Shown: positions 16,895-25,894 of the stretch, piece after piece | Layout: every line of letters starts with the position of its first letter | Position numbering within the stretch: position 1 is the stretch's first letter | NCBI RefSeq assembly: GCF_010435915.1 | Contig: NZ_JAAFZH010000002.1 | Span: 558,001 to 622,000, forward strand | Source: Spirosoma terrae | GTDB taxonomy: Bacteria > Bacteroidota > Bacteroidia > Cytophagales > Spirosomataceae | DNA: 64,000 nucleotides | Direction: 5' to 3' | Notes under the pieces: model-generated | The model's database searches: none | The model's input: only the letters and a program-made list of their open reading frames with translations | Told to the model about the DNA's origin: nothing | Program-made: the position numbers and the translations under genes

Positions 16895-19183
16895 ATGAAA
16901 TATCTTCTGTTTTGTCTTTTCTTACTATCAAATTCATTAATTGCTCAAACCGAAAACCAATATAATCTGATTCCATTTCCGGCCCGGTTTGCGGGTCAGG
17001 AAGGTCAGTTTACGCTCAATTCTACTACGCGCATTGTTGTTGCACCAGCCAGCGATGCCAGCGTTAAATCGGTGGCTCAAACGTTTGCAGGTCAGGTGAA
17101 AGCAGCTAATGGGTTATCGTTAGCCGTAGCACCCACCAGTGCGGCTCTGGCAAAAGGGCCACACATTTTTCTGTCGCTGAATAAAAAACTAACCCTGGGC
17201 GACGAAGGCTACAAACTAACCGTTACGCCCGGAAAAGTAATGGCCGAAGCATCGACAGCCAAAGGTTTGTTCTATGCCGCCCAGACCATGCGCCAGTTAT
17301 TGCCGGTTGGGCAATCGGCCACCGTAACGATGCCCGCCTGTGCGATCACCGACAAACCCCGTTATGGCTATCGGGGGCTGCATCTTGACGTATCGCGCCA
17401 TTTTATGCCGGTGTCGTTCGTGAAGAAGTTTATTGATCTGATGGCCATGCACAAGCAGAATACGTTCCATTGGCATCTGACCGACGATCAGGGATGGCGT
17501 ATCGAAATCAAAAAGTATCCGAAACTGACCCAAATTGGCAGCAAGCGGGCTGAGTCGATTGTGGGCCAATACTACCAGAATTATCCGCAACAGTTTGATG
17601 GGAAACCCGTCAGCGGTTTTTACACACAAAATGACATTAAAGACGTAGTGCGCTACGCCCAAAGCCGCTACGTAACGATTATTCCTGAAATTGAAATGCC
17701 GGGTCATGCTCAGGCAGCTTTAGCGGCTTATCCGGAACTGGGCTGCGAACCCGGCAAAAACTACCAGGTTTTTACCCAATGGGGTGTTTCGGACGATGTG
17801 TTCTGTCCCTCCGAGAAAACGTTTTCGTTCCTGCAGGACGTATTGACCGAAGTGATGACGCTCTTCCCCAGCAAATACATCCACATCGGGGGCGACGAAT
17901 GTCCTAAGACGGCCTGGAAAAAAAGTGCGTTTTGTCAGGAGCTAATCAAGAAAAATAACCTGAAAGATGAGCATGGGCTGCAAAGCTATTTCATCCGCCG
18001 GATGGAGAAATTCCTGAACAGTAAAGGCCGCTCAATTATTGGCTGGGACGAAATTCTGGAAGGCGGGCTGGCACCAAATGCCACCGTAATGAGCTGGCGT
18101 GGCACAGAAGGCGGCATTGCGGCTGCCCGACAAAAACATAATGTCATTATGACGCCCGGCGAATTTTGCTATCTGGATCATTACCAGGGTAACCCGGTTA
18201 CTGAACCACTCGCTATTGGTGGTTATCTGCCTATCGATCAGGTGTATGCCTATGAGCCTATGCCAGCTGAATTGAGCGCTGCCGAGCAAAAGTATATCCT
18301 GGGCGTACAAGGCAACATCTGGACTGAATATTTGCCCACGACCGAACTGGTAGAATACATGGCGTATCCCAGAGCCATTGCCTTGGCCGAAATAGGCTGG
18401 ATGCAGACGGGGCCTCACAATTTTGAAGACTTTGCCCAGCGGTTGAAAAATCATTTACCCCGATTAGGTCAGGTGCCGGTCAACTACGCCAAACGTCTGT
18501 TCGACATTACGGCTAGTACACAGTCAAATGATCAGGGGCAACTACAGGTCGTGCTTAAAAAGATTGATTCGGATAGCCGGATTTTTTACACGCTTAATGG
18601 CAAGGAGCCGAACGAACGTAGTACCGAATACATTGGGCCCATTACGTTGACGAAGACAGCCACAGTCCGTGCCATGACTCCCAGCGGAGGTCGCCTGACG
18701 CAAACGTTCACGCTGCATAAAGGCAAGAATAAATCCTACACCTATGCTATTCCGCTGGAAAACAAGAGCGATCAGGATGGTAAAAAATTAACCGATGGCG
18801 TTCGTGGAGAAACCCCGCGCGATCGTCGTCAGTGGGTTAATTTCTTCGGCGATATGGATGTACTGGTTGATCTGGGCGACGTAACGAGCGTAACGAAAGT
18901 ATCGCTGAACTTCCTGAAAGTTATTCTGGAAAAGAACTTTCCGCCGACTTCTGTCGATATTGCTTTATCGAAAGATGGCGTGGATTTTAAGGAGGCCATT
19001 GCCCAGCCCATTCAGTATGAGTTGAATGGCCCCTGGGATATTTTACCGGTCGTGGCCGACTTCAAAACAGCAAGGGCGCGTTACGTTCGGATTCGGGCGA
19101 AGAACGTTGGCGCGTGTCCGGCAGGGCATCCGAACGCGGGCGAAAAAACCTGGTTTTCAATCGACGAAATTGTTGTAGAGTAA
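16895..19183 (+). CDS. Secreted GH20 beta-N-acetylhexosaminidase
   Basis: A 762-residue exo-hexosaminidase that releases terminal GlcNAc or GalNAc by substrate-assisted catalysis. Order of parts: signal peptide (residues 1-18), GH20b N-terminal domain (about 22-145), GH20 barrel (about 150-490) with the Asp-Glu pair in HIGGDECPKTAWK (near residue 331), a chitobiase-type C-terminal module (about 540-610) and a terminal discoidin-like F5/8-C domain (about 620-762). Conserved HWHLTDDQGWRIEIKKYP (near residue 193) lies in the barrel. It probably acts on chitin fragments or host/plant glycans; a GH18 chitinase gene lies elsewhere in the window (54542-55699). Confidence 0.95.
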   Translation: MKYLLFCLFLLSNSLIAQTENQYNLIPFPARFAGQEGQFTLNSTTRIVVAPASDASVKSVAQTFAGQVKAANGLSLAVAPTSAALAKGPHIFLSLNKKLTLGDEGYKLTVTPGKVMAEASTAKGLFYAAQTMRQLLPVGQSATVTMPACAITDKPRYGYRGLHLDVSRHFMPVSFVKKFIDLMAMHKQNTFHWHLTDDQGWRIEIKKYPKLTQIGSKRAESIVGQYYQNYPQQFDGKPVSGFYTQNDIKDVVRYAQSRYVTIIPEIEMPGHAQAALAAYPELGCEPGKNYQVFTQWGVSDDVFCPSEKTFSFLQDVLTEVMTLFPSKYIHIGGDECPKTAWKKSAFCQELIKKNNLKDEHGLQSYFIRRMEKFLNSKGRSIIGWDEILEGGLAPNATVMSWRGTEGGIAAARQKHNVIMTPGEFCYLDHYQGNPVTEPLAIGGYLPIDQVYAYEPMPAELSAAEQKYILGVQGNIWTEYLPTTELVEYMAYPRAIALAEIGWMQTGPHNFEDFAQRLKNHLPRLGQVPVNYAKRLFDITASTQSNDQGQLQVVLKKIDSDSRIFYTLNGKEPNERSTEYIGPITLTKTATVRAMTPSGGRLTQTFTLHKGKNKSYTYAIPLENKSDQDGKKLTDGVRGETPRDRRQWVNFFGDMDVLVDLGDVTSVTKVSLNFLKVILEKNFPPTSVDIALSKDGVDFKEAIAQPIQYELNGPWDILPVVADFKTARARYVRIRAKNVGACPAGHPNAGEKTWFSIDEIVVE

Positions 19184-19187
19184 ACGT

Positions 19188-19223
19188 AGGACTTGGGGAG
19201 ACGTAGCATTCTCCCCAAGTCCT
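19188..19223 (+). terminator. Hairpin between GH20 and sirtuin genes
   Basis: A perfect 13-bp stem, AGGACTTGGGGAG with CTCCCCAAGTCCT, has a 10-nt loop. It has no T-tract and ends directly against an ATG at 19224, so a stem in the sirtuin leader could also affect translation. Confidence 0.65.
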
Positions 19224-19241
19224 ATGCAAAACCTAAAGAGC

Positions 19242-19940
19242 ATGGAAGCACGTAAGAAACTAGTTGTGCTATCGGGAGCAGGCATCAGTGCTGAGAGTGG
19301 TATCCCAACGTTTCGGGCATCGGATGGACTCTGGGAAAACCACCGAATCGAGGATGTGGCTACGCCGGAAGCCTGGCAACGTAATCCTGAGCTGGTACAG
19401 GATTTTTACAACCAGCGCAGAAAGCAGGCTCTCAGTGTCCAGCCAAATGCCGGACACCTGGCCTTGGTAAAACTGGAGGATTATTTTGACGTGACGGTCA
19501 TTACCCAGAATGTCGATAATCTTCACGAAAAAGCGGGTTCGTCCAACGTGGTTCATCTGCACGGCGAATTGTTTAAATCACGTAGTACCAAATACCCCAA
19601 TCTGGTGTATGACATCGAAGGTTGGGAGTTGAAAACAGGCGATCTTTGCGAAAACGGAAGCCAGCTCCGGCCCCATATTGTCTGGTTCGGCGAGGCTGTG
19701 CCGATGATGGACATAGCGACCGATATTACGAATGAGGCCGATATTTTTATTGTGGTTGGTACGTCGCTGAATGTCTATCCGGCTGCGGGCCTGGTGTATG
19801 CTGTTCGGAAGGGCGTTCCCATCTATGTAGTGGACCCTAATAGTCCGGACGTTCAGGGGCGATCGAACGTAACATACATCGTAGAGCCCGCCACAACCGG
19901 TCTGACTAAGCTAGCCGATCAATTGATTGCCGGTTTGTAG
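19242..19940 (+). CDS. cobB: NAD-dependent protein deacylase (Sir2/CobB family, zinc-cysteine-poor)
   Basis: A sirtuin of about 232 residues that removes acyl groups from lysines using NAD+. The Rossmann motif GAGISAESGIPTFR, the TQNVDNLHEKAG block and the catalytic His in VVHLHGELF are intact, and GTSLNVYPAA closes the cofactor site. The small zinc module normally has four cysteines between HGEL and RPHIVWFGE; here only one Cys is visible (GDLCENG). This fits the class III-like sirtuins of Bacteroidota that have lost zinc. I chose the second methionine (MEARKK) because the first lies directly against the hairpin at 19188-19223. Confidence 0.9.
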   Translation: MEARKKLVVLSGAGISAESGIPTFRASDGLWENHRIEDVATPEAWQRNPELVQDFYNQRRKQALSVQPNAGHLALVKLEDYFDVTVITQNVDNLHEKAGSSNVVHLHGELFKSRSTKYPNLVYDIEGWELKTGDLCENGSQLRPHIVWFGEAVPMMDIATDITNEADIFIVVGTSLNVYPAAGLVYAVRKGVPIYVVDPNSPDVQGRSNVTYIVEPATTGLTKLADQLIAGL

Positions 19941-19981
19941 GTCAAGTGGGGTTTGCAATTCTTGCGTGTGTATAGTGTCAG

Positions 19982-22525
19982 CTACATTTCCCAAACCAGG
20001 TTCGTGTAGTAGAAACCTGCAACAGCTGGCCCGCCGATAAACGTGTAATAAGGTTTATTGAACAAGTTGGTACCTCCCACCTTTACCAAAACCCCTGGCG
20101 TAGGAAGCCGGTAACTGATCTGCCCATCCAGGGTATTGATCGCCGGTACGTTACCCGTGGCTAATTCTGACTGCCACAAAAAGGAACTCTGATACTTATA
20201 ATTGACCGAAAAGCCCAGGCCATTCCACAGGTTCCCGTTCGACAGGTTCAGATTGGTAATCCATTGGGACGTATTGAAAGCGCTTTCTAACCCATCGCCA
20301 TTTTCGGCCCGGTCTAGTCTGGCAAATGAGGCATTTCCGCCAATTGACCAGTTCGTTGTCAGACTGTAACGAAGCCCCAGGCTGGCTCCGTAATTGAATA
20401 CCTTTGATTGTGAGTTCGTCCAGAGCCGATAGCGATCCTGCGTGTTCGCTGATGAAAAATAATACGCCAATGAGTCGGGATTTGAGCCCTTGGCCAAGTT
20501 CGCATTCACCTGAGCAATGAAATTTTTATAGGTCATGTAATAGGAATCCACATCCACAAAAAGCCGCTGACCAGCAAACAGCCCCTTATAACCGATTTCA
20601 AAACTATTGACCTGTTCCGGCTTCAGGTAGGTATAGGGGCTTTTTTTGAGCAACCCTTTATTTTTCTGGATTGCCTGACTGGTGGTTAGCCCATTTGTGT
20701 TTACATCGGCGGTAATCGCCGTTTGGAAAGCGTTAATAGAGGTGACCAGATAGGCGTTCTCGTAAATCCCGCTCGACATGATCGGTAATCCACCCACCCG
20801 CTTTACGCCCCCTGAGTTGATATTCGTAAAGCCTTCGAATAAGGAAGGAAATCGATACCCATTTTGATAGGAGACCCGTATGTTGTGATTATCCACGGGT
20901 GAATACACCATGGATAACCGGGGGTTTAACCGGGGAGCAAAATAGGAGTTTTTATCGAGCCGCAGCGAGCCTGCTACTTTTAACTTCGTATCAAAAAACG
21001 TTCGGGTAACCTGAATAAAGCCACCCATTTTGCCATACACTAAATCCTGATCGGGCTCGGTTGGATTGATGAAATAATTGCCATCGGGAAATACGACGTA
21101 GCGACGAAAATCGAACCCGGCCTGGATCGTCAGACCGGTCTGCTCCCGAAATCGTTTCCAGAGCACCCGTGTGGGTTCCACCTCCCCCTCTACATGATAC
21201 ATCCAGGATTGTACCTGTAAAGCCGCGCCAATGTCCCAGTTGTTAATAGCACGAAGTTTGGCAATCAACTCATTAAAGGCTGGTGTTCCTGGAACGGGCC
21301 TTCCCTGATCGGCAACCGCTCGGGCATTTCTGAGCGCGTTGGGAACGGCAATACCCGTCTGTGTCTCCTTGTTGAACTGGCTGGTGAAGTCCGAAAACCA
21401 TTGATTGTCGGTTTTAAACGATCGGTCGATGTTTTCAGCCATAGATCGGATATTATAGGAATCTCCCGTGTTTTCGCTGCTTCGATAGGCCCGAACCTGG
21501 ATGGACGGTGTCGTCAGCGTCAGGCTATGCTGATCAAGTCTGTACTTGTCGAGCCGGAAGCGGTTAGTACGTTGGTAGGCATTATTTAACGTAGCGCCCT
21601 GGTAGGTGTAGGCCAGTTCAACGGTTGGCGAAAACCGATAATGCAGCGATACATCGCCCCGCAGATTCCGCAAGCCGTAGTCAGTAGCATCCGCTTCGTA
21701 ATAACCGGTTCGACCAATACTATAGCGTTTTCCTCCCAGCGTAAGCGTTCGCCGATTGGCCGCTTCGTTACCATAGCCGTTGACCGGGTCGTAAGCGGGA
21801 TTATCCGCGCCAAACAAATTGAGCGACGCGTTGCCATTCGGATTCAAATCGTCCCGATTCCCTGCTACCCAGTCGTAGCCTGACTGATACACCAGATTCA
21901 CTTTAAAACCAAATCGATCGCTGATCCGACGGGCATATCGGATACTTGTTTCTGAAAATAGCTTGGCGGGAACGGCGGCATCCCCGACATGGTTTATGCC
22001 CGTTTTCTGCCCGATACTCAATCCTTGCGAGTCGAACGGATTGCGAGTCAGAATGTTCACTAACCCATTCAGTGCATTCATACCATAGAGTGCCGAAGCA
22101 ACACCTGGCACGAGTTCAACCTGCTGAATATCCAGGTCAGAAGGGGCTAAGGCACTGCCAATGGGTGCGCCAATATGGGGTGCCTGATTATCACGTCCGT
22201 CCACGAGCTGAACAAACCGAACGTTGGTGGTGGCGGCAAAGCCACGCGTATTATAGACTTTAAAGCCCAGACTAGACGTGAGCAGCTGAACGCCTTTCAG
22301 GTTTTCAATAGCATCAAAGTAAGATGGCTGCGCTGATAACCGAATCCGTCGGGCGTCGAGAATTTCTATACTCACCGGCGAACGTAGCACCGATTCGGCC
22401 ACGCGAGAAGCTGACACAACGATCTCGGTCAATCGTATCGAACGTAGTGAATCGGCCTTAGGCAGGCTGTCTGTTGGTGTTGTAGCGGTCGATAAAATCG
22501 TCAGGAGTAAAGCTGTGTGCAACAT
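19982..22525 (-). CDS. TonB-dependent outer-membrane receptor
   Basis: An outer-membrane beta-barrel transporter of about 847 residues. It has a signal peptide at MLHTALLLTILSTAT, then a TonB-box-like stretch (TEIVVSASRVAESVL), a plug domain (about residues 50-170, with VQLVDGRDNQAP and EVVPGVASALYG-type blocks) and a 22-strand barrel ending in an aromatic residue pattern (YYTNLVWEM, with a hydrophobic end). Such receptors import metal complexes, vitamins or sugars with energy from TonB-ExbBD. No SusD partner or carboxypeptidase-like N-domain is present, so it is closer to FecA/BtuB types than to SusC. The substrate is unknown. The ORF can extend upstream to 22681, but that region is basic and lacks a signal sequence. 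Confidence 0.9.
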   Translation of the reverse strand: MLHTALLLTILSTATTPTDSLPKADSLRSIRLTEIVVSASRVAESVLRSPVSIEILDARRIRLSAQPSYFDAIENLKGVQLLTSSLGFKVYNTRGFAATTNVRFVQLVDGRDNQAPHIGAPIGSALAPSDLDIQQVELVPGVASALYGMNALNGLVNILTRNPFDSQGLSIGQKTGINHVGDAAVPAKLFSETSIRYARRISDRFGFKVNLVYQSGYDWVAGNRDDLNPNGNASLNLFGADNPAYDPVNGYGNEAANRRTLTLGGKRYSIGRTGYYEADATDYGLRNLRGDVSLHYRFSPTVELAYTYQGATLNNAYQRTNRFRLDKYRLDQHSLTLTTPSIQVRAYRSSENTGDSYNIRSMAENIDRSFKTDNQWFSDFTSQFNKETQTGIAVPNALRNARAVADQGRPVPGTPAFNELIAKLRAINNWDIGAALQVQSWMYHVEGEVEPTRVLWKRFREQTGLTIQAGFDFRRYVVFPDGNYFINPTEPDQDLVYGKMGGFIQVTRTFFDTKLKVAGSLRLDKNSYFAPRLNPRLSMVYSPVDNHNIRVSYQNGYRFPSLFEGFTNINSGGVKRVGGLPIMSSGIYENAYLVTSINAFQTAITADVNTNGLTTSQAIQKNKGLLKKSPYTYLKPEQVNSFEIGYKGLFAGQRLFVDVDSYYMTYKNFIAQVNANLAKGSNPDSLAYYFSSANTQDRYRLWTNSQSKVFNYGASLGLRYSLTTNWSIGGNASFARLDRAENGDGLESAFNTSQWITNLNLSNGNLWNGLGFSVNYKYQSSFLWQSELATGNVPAINTLDGQISYRLPTPGVLVKVGGTNLFNKPYYTFIGGPAVAGFYYTNLVWEM

Positions 22526-22720
22526 GCCGGAAGACCAGTAGAGTAACGCGGTTGGAATAGGCGTTATTTTCGGGTAAATATAACGATGCGTACTGAAAAC
22601 ACGATACAGTGACCAGGTGCTTTTACCAATTTTTGAACGACGTTGAGGTCGAGTGAGACAACCTGACCAACATTTCGGCATAAATCAGGTTCAACAGAAA
22701 TACTCAACGTTTGTGTTTTT

Positions 22721-23437
22721 ATGGAATCGACGGCTAGTCTGGCAGAAAAGACGTTGGACGCTCATGACCGACTGAATGCTGTTTATGGCATCCAGACTAT
22801 TTACGGACGAACTGATCCGATGCATGAATTGATCGGCACTATTTTGTCGCATCGGACCACGCACGCTAATGAAGTGACGGCCTACCGAACCATGCGAGAG
22901 CGTTTTCCTACCTGGGAAAATGTTCGGGATGCACCATTAGCTGAACTTATTGATGCGATCAAAACGGCCAACTATCCGGAGGTTAAAGCGCCCTATATTC
23001 AGAACGTGCTGGCGCATCTGATTCAGGAAACAGGAGCCGCCAACGTTGATTTTCTGGCTGATCTGTCCACGGAAGACGCCATGCAGTGGCTGACTAACTT
23101 GCCGGGTATTGGTTTGAAAACTGCTACGTTACTGCTGCTATTTAACTTTAGAAAACCAGTCTTACCCGTCGATACGCACGTACATCGGGTAACGCAACGA
23201 GTTGGCTTGATTGGACCAAAGGTGAGTGCCGAAAAAGCCCATTCCATTTTGCTGAGCTATCTGCCCAAAGACGCAACCGTTCTCTTCAACTTTCATAAAC
23301 ATTTCTACTGGCATGGGCAACGGGTGTGCACGTGGTATGATCCAAAATGCAGCGAGTGCGCATTGCGGGATATGTGTGCTTATTATCAGTCGGGTTGTCG
23401 GATGAGTCTAAGCAGTACACCTACCCGCAAAAAATAA
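22721..23437 (+). CDS. nth: Endonuclease III-like DNA glycosylase (HhH-GPD, Fe-S)
   Basis: A 238-residue HhH-GPD DNA repair enzyme. The helix-hairpin-helix LPGIGLKTATLLLLF (near residue 128) carries the lysine position used by bifunctional glycosylase/AP-lyases, and the catalytic aspartate lies in LPVDTHVHRVTQR (near 148). A C-terminal 4Fe-4S cluster motif with cysteines in CTWYDPKCSECALRDMC is present. It removes oxidised pyrimidines and cuts the backbone. Some Bacteroidota carry two Nth-like proteins, so this may be the secondary one. A terminator overlaps the stop codon. Confidence 0.9.
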   Translation: MESTASLAEKTLDAHDRLNAVYGIQTIYGRTDPMHELIGTILSHRTTHANEVTAYRTMRERFPTWENVRDAPLAELIDAIKTANYPEVKAPYIQNVLAHLIQETGAANVDFLADLSTEDAMQWLTNLPGIGLKTATLLLLFNFRKPVLPVDTHVHRVTQRVGLIGPKVSAEKAHSILLSYLPKDATVLFNFHKHFYWHGQRVCTWYDPKCSECALRDMCAYYQSGCRMSLSSTPTRKK

Positions 23438-23462
23438 AGCACTCGCCGTTTGAGTGCTTTAA
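23436..23462 (+). terminator. Terminator after the endonuclease III gene
   Basis: A 9-bp stem, AAAGCACTC with GAGTGCTTT, has a 7-nt loop and starts within the stop codon. Only a short A/T stretch follows. Confidence 0.7.
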
Positions 23463-23487
23463 AGTTATACCAATATGTGGTTACCGA

Positions 23488-24147
23488 TCAGCTCCTTGGC
23501 CCGTATTTCTGCTCATGAAATGCTTTCGATTGGCTGACCCAGTTATCGCGTTCAATCCTGCCGGGAAAGAATTCAATAATTTCGTTCACCTTATCGATGT
23601 CTTCTTTGGTGAAATTAGCGATCTGTCGGAATGTATAAATGCCCAGGCTATGAAGCTTACGTTCCAGAAATGGTCCAACGCCCACAATGTCCTTTAAATC
23701 ATCGGCATCTGCAGCAACTGCTCTGCCGATTCGATCGAAGTTGAGTTCGTCGGCTCGGGCTGCAATACGACTTAATATAGCTGCTTCTGAATTACTGTAT
23801 GCTGGCATGATGGGCGTCGGAGCAGGAGCGGGGTTGACCGGGTTTTCCGTAATCAGTTCGGGTGTATCATCCTGTGAAAGAGCCGGTAATAGCGGGTCCG
23901 CGTGCACAAACGCGGGGATGGCTTCGGGTGTAATAGGGGGAGTAGGCTGAGGCTCTATTCCGGCAGCCTTGGCTCGGCGACAGTCGGCCAGTTCGGCTTC
24001 CTTAGCGGCAATGTCGTTACGTAAGGCGCTGATACGGCCACTTAGAACTAATCGGCCCAAAAGCCAGCCAATGAAAGCAATAACGGACAATATGAGAAGG
24101 ATTTCGGCAACAGCTACCGGGCGACTAAAGGGGTCTAATCCAAACAT
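23488..24147 (-). CDS. Membrane-anchored helix-hairpin-helix domain protein, paralog 1
   Basis: An uncharacterised 219-residue protein. It starts MFGLDPFSRPV, has one membrane segment (about residues 14-35), then a short coiled coil (ISALRNDIAAKEAELADCRR), a Pro/Ala-rich linker (about 65-125) and a C-terminal domain. That domain, DDLKDIVGVGPFLERKLHSL onward, is a helix-hairpin-helix-like module related to DUF4332 domains, ending KEDIDKVNEIIEFFPGRI. The next gene upstream (24205-24690) encodes the same layout without the long linker, and an OmpA-like gene begins the group. The three form one minus-strand operon and share an N-terminal MF(x)n-Pro-membrane pattern. Function is unknown; an envelope scaffold is possible. 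Confidence 0.75.
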   Translation of the reverse strand: MFGLDPFSRPVAVAEILLILSVIAFIGWLLGRLVLSGRISALRNDIAAKEAELADCRRAKAAGIEPQPTPPITPEAIPAFVHADPLLPALSQDDTPELITENPVNPAPAPTPIMPAYSNSEAAILSRIAARADELNFDRIGRAVAADADDLKDIVGVGPFLERKLHSLGIYTFRQIANFTKEDIDKVNEIIEFFPGRIERDNWVSQSKAFHEQKYGPRS

Positions 24148-24204
24148 AATTGGTGTAAGGTTAAGGTGATACGTTCTGGGTTGATGGCCTTCCGCAACCA
24201 GAAC

Positions 24205-24690
24205 TTATTTTTTCTTCGCTAATTCAGCGGCCTGCCCAACCCAGTTGTCGCGCTCAATCCGGCCGGGAAAAAACTCAATGATATCGTTCACCAGGTCAAT
24301 GTCTTCTTTATTGAAATTGGCTATTTGCTGGAACGTATAAATGCCCGCAGCGTGGAGTTTTTTCTCAAGGAATGGGCCAACCCCGACAATAACTTTAAGG
24401 TCGTCGGCTTCCGCCAGCGATGCATAGCCAATTCGGTTGAAGGCAAGTACACTGGCGCGGGTACGAATCCGACTGAGCACAGCTTCTTCGTCATTACCGG
24501 CTCTGACCAATGGTTGGCGCAGGCAATCGTCCACTTCCCGCTGCGAACTGGCCAGATCACCCTCTAATTGTCGAACCAGCCGTTGCCGGGAAGTATATCC
24601 AATAATGAAGCCTAAAACTAACGTAACAGCCCCCATAAGCAGGTGCTGAAACTGGGCTTCGGGTAGGTTAAGCGGGTTTAATTCAAACAT
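24205..24690 (-). CDS. Membrane-anchored helix-hairpin-helix domain protein, paralog 2
   Basis: A 161-residue protein with the same order of parts as the gene that follows it. One membrane segment (about residues 16-32), a coiled coil containing RQLEGDLASSQREVDDC and a C-terminal HhH-like domain (DDLKVIVGVGPFLEKKLHAA) that is nearly identical in its last 60 residues to paralog 1 are visible. This shows a tandem duplication, with the linker later expanded in paralog 1. The protein ends in a short basic tail (AAELAKKK). A hairpin with arms containing CAACCAGAAC lies just downstream. No enzymatic motif is seen. Confidence 0.75.
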   Translation of the reverse strand: MFELNPLNLPEAQFQHLLMGAVTLVLGFIIGYTSRQRLVRQLEGDLASSQREVDDCLRQPLVRAGNDEEAVLSRIRTRASVLAFNRIGYASLAEADDLKVIVGVGPFLEKKLHAAGIYTFQQIANFNKEDIDLVNDIIEFFPGRIERDNWVGQAAELAKKK

Positions 24691-24729
24691 GGTTTCTGAG
24701 TTTTTTCAGTTCGCCGTCTGGAGTTATAC

Positions 24730-25725
24730 TTACTGCACGACTACCGATACGCGTCGGTTCGCTTTTCGGCCTGATATGGTGCTATTGTCGGCTTTCGGCT
24801 GACTTTCTCCTTTGGCTTCTACAACAATCTGGTCGGCACTGATACCCGCTTGTCGCAGTTTGGCCTTCACATCGTTAGCCCGGTCGCGCGAGAGCCGTAG
24901 ATTGACATCGTCCGGCCCTGAACTATCCGTGTGCCCAGTCAGTCTGAGTTTTTTGTCTTTATGCTCCTTCAGATACGTGGTTGCTTCATCGAAGAATTTT
25001 TTTGTTTCTGGCGTCTTAATGTAATTGGCTTCGCTCAGCGGGAAATACAGATCAATTGGCTCAAAAACGGATTTGAATTTTTCGGCAGCCGCCAGATCCG
25101 CTTCGGTGGTTGGGGCGGTGAGCGTAATGGGGGCAGGCGTAGTGGCTACGGCAGACGTAGAGGTCGCCGATTCGGTGGTCGGCGTTGTTAGTTCGGTGCC
25201 GCTGAAGGTAAAATCAAGTCCTCCTTTAATCGAGTCACCCTGTGCTACAAAGGGTAAATTGCGTTCGGTGCCGGTAGTCGTCAATGACGTAGCAGGAATC
25301 CCTTGTTGCACTAAATACTGCTTAATTCCTTCGGCGCGGGCCAGGCCCAGGTTGGTAAAGGAACTGGTATTCGATTCAGAAGCAGCATAGTAGCCAATGA
25401 TTTCCAGCTTTCGGTTTGGATTGGCCTTCAGATAGGTAACCAGTGATTCCAGCGAGCCGCCCAGCGTATTCATGTTCGCATTACTGCCTGATTTGGCGAA
25501 GCTGAAATTGCCGGGTAAATCGAGTCGAAATAAATTCCCGTCCGCTATCGTATAGCCATCCGCACCGGGGGGCGTTGTTTCTATTGGTGGTTCTGGGGAA
25601 ATCGTTTCGGCTGATGGGGGGGCATCATTGGCACAGAGTTGTTTTATTTTACAGACATGCCACCAGGTTGAGCCAATCATCCATAAAACCAGAAGAACAA
25701 TCCAGGGAGTTTTGTTGGCAAACAT
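24730..25725 (-). CDS. OmpA-family protein with two OmpA-like domains
   Basis: A 331-residue envelope protein with one N-terminal membrane segment (residues about 8-24), followed by two peptidoglycan-binding OmpA-like modules. The second (about residues 215-331) has the classical LTGHTDSSGPDDVNLRLSRD and GRKANRRVSVVV blocks. The first (about 60-180) is degenerate but keeps KLEIIGYYAASESN and the LGLARAEGIKQYL helix. It heads the operon with the two HhH paralogs, so the three products may form a trans-envelope assembly, with this subunit holding the wall. Double OmpA modules of this kind are uncommon. Confidence 0.85.
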   Translation of the reverse strand: MFANKTPWIVLLVLWMIGSTWWHVCKIKQLCANDAPPSAETISPEPPIETTPPGADGYTIADGNLFRLDLPGNFSFAKSGSNANMNTLGGSLESLVTYLKANPNRKLEIIGYYAASESNTSSFTNLGLARAEGIKQYLVQQGIPATSLTTTGTERNLPFVAQGDSIKGGLDFTFSGTELTTPTTESATSTSAVATTPAPITLTAPTTEADLAAAEKFKSVFEPIDLYFPLSEANYIKTPETKKFFDEATTYLKEHKDKKLRLTGHTDSSGPDDVNLRLSRDRANDVKAKLRQAGISADQIVVEAKGESQPKADNSTISGRKANRRVSVVVQ

Positions 25726-25894
25726 AGGGTAAAGGTTAAGCCCAAAACACGTTAATCAAGTAGACGTACCAACCGAAATCGTAGCCGGTCGATTCGCCAA
25801 AAATACAAGTCTGTTACGTAAATGCAAGATAATCAGCCGGGCAGGCTTTAGATGCTGCTACGTTACGTATCAAAATACGTTTGATTGGCAGATT

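Noticed and set aside
19982..22525. SusC-type receptor
   Set aside because: No SusD gene follows and no carboxypeptidase-like N-terminal extension is present; closer to FecA/BtuB-type receptors.
24172..24204. Terminator after HhH paralog 2
   Set aside because: The stem has a bulge and the downstream T-tract is poor; the gene group also continues past it, so it is noted only in the gene's description.
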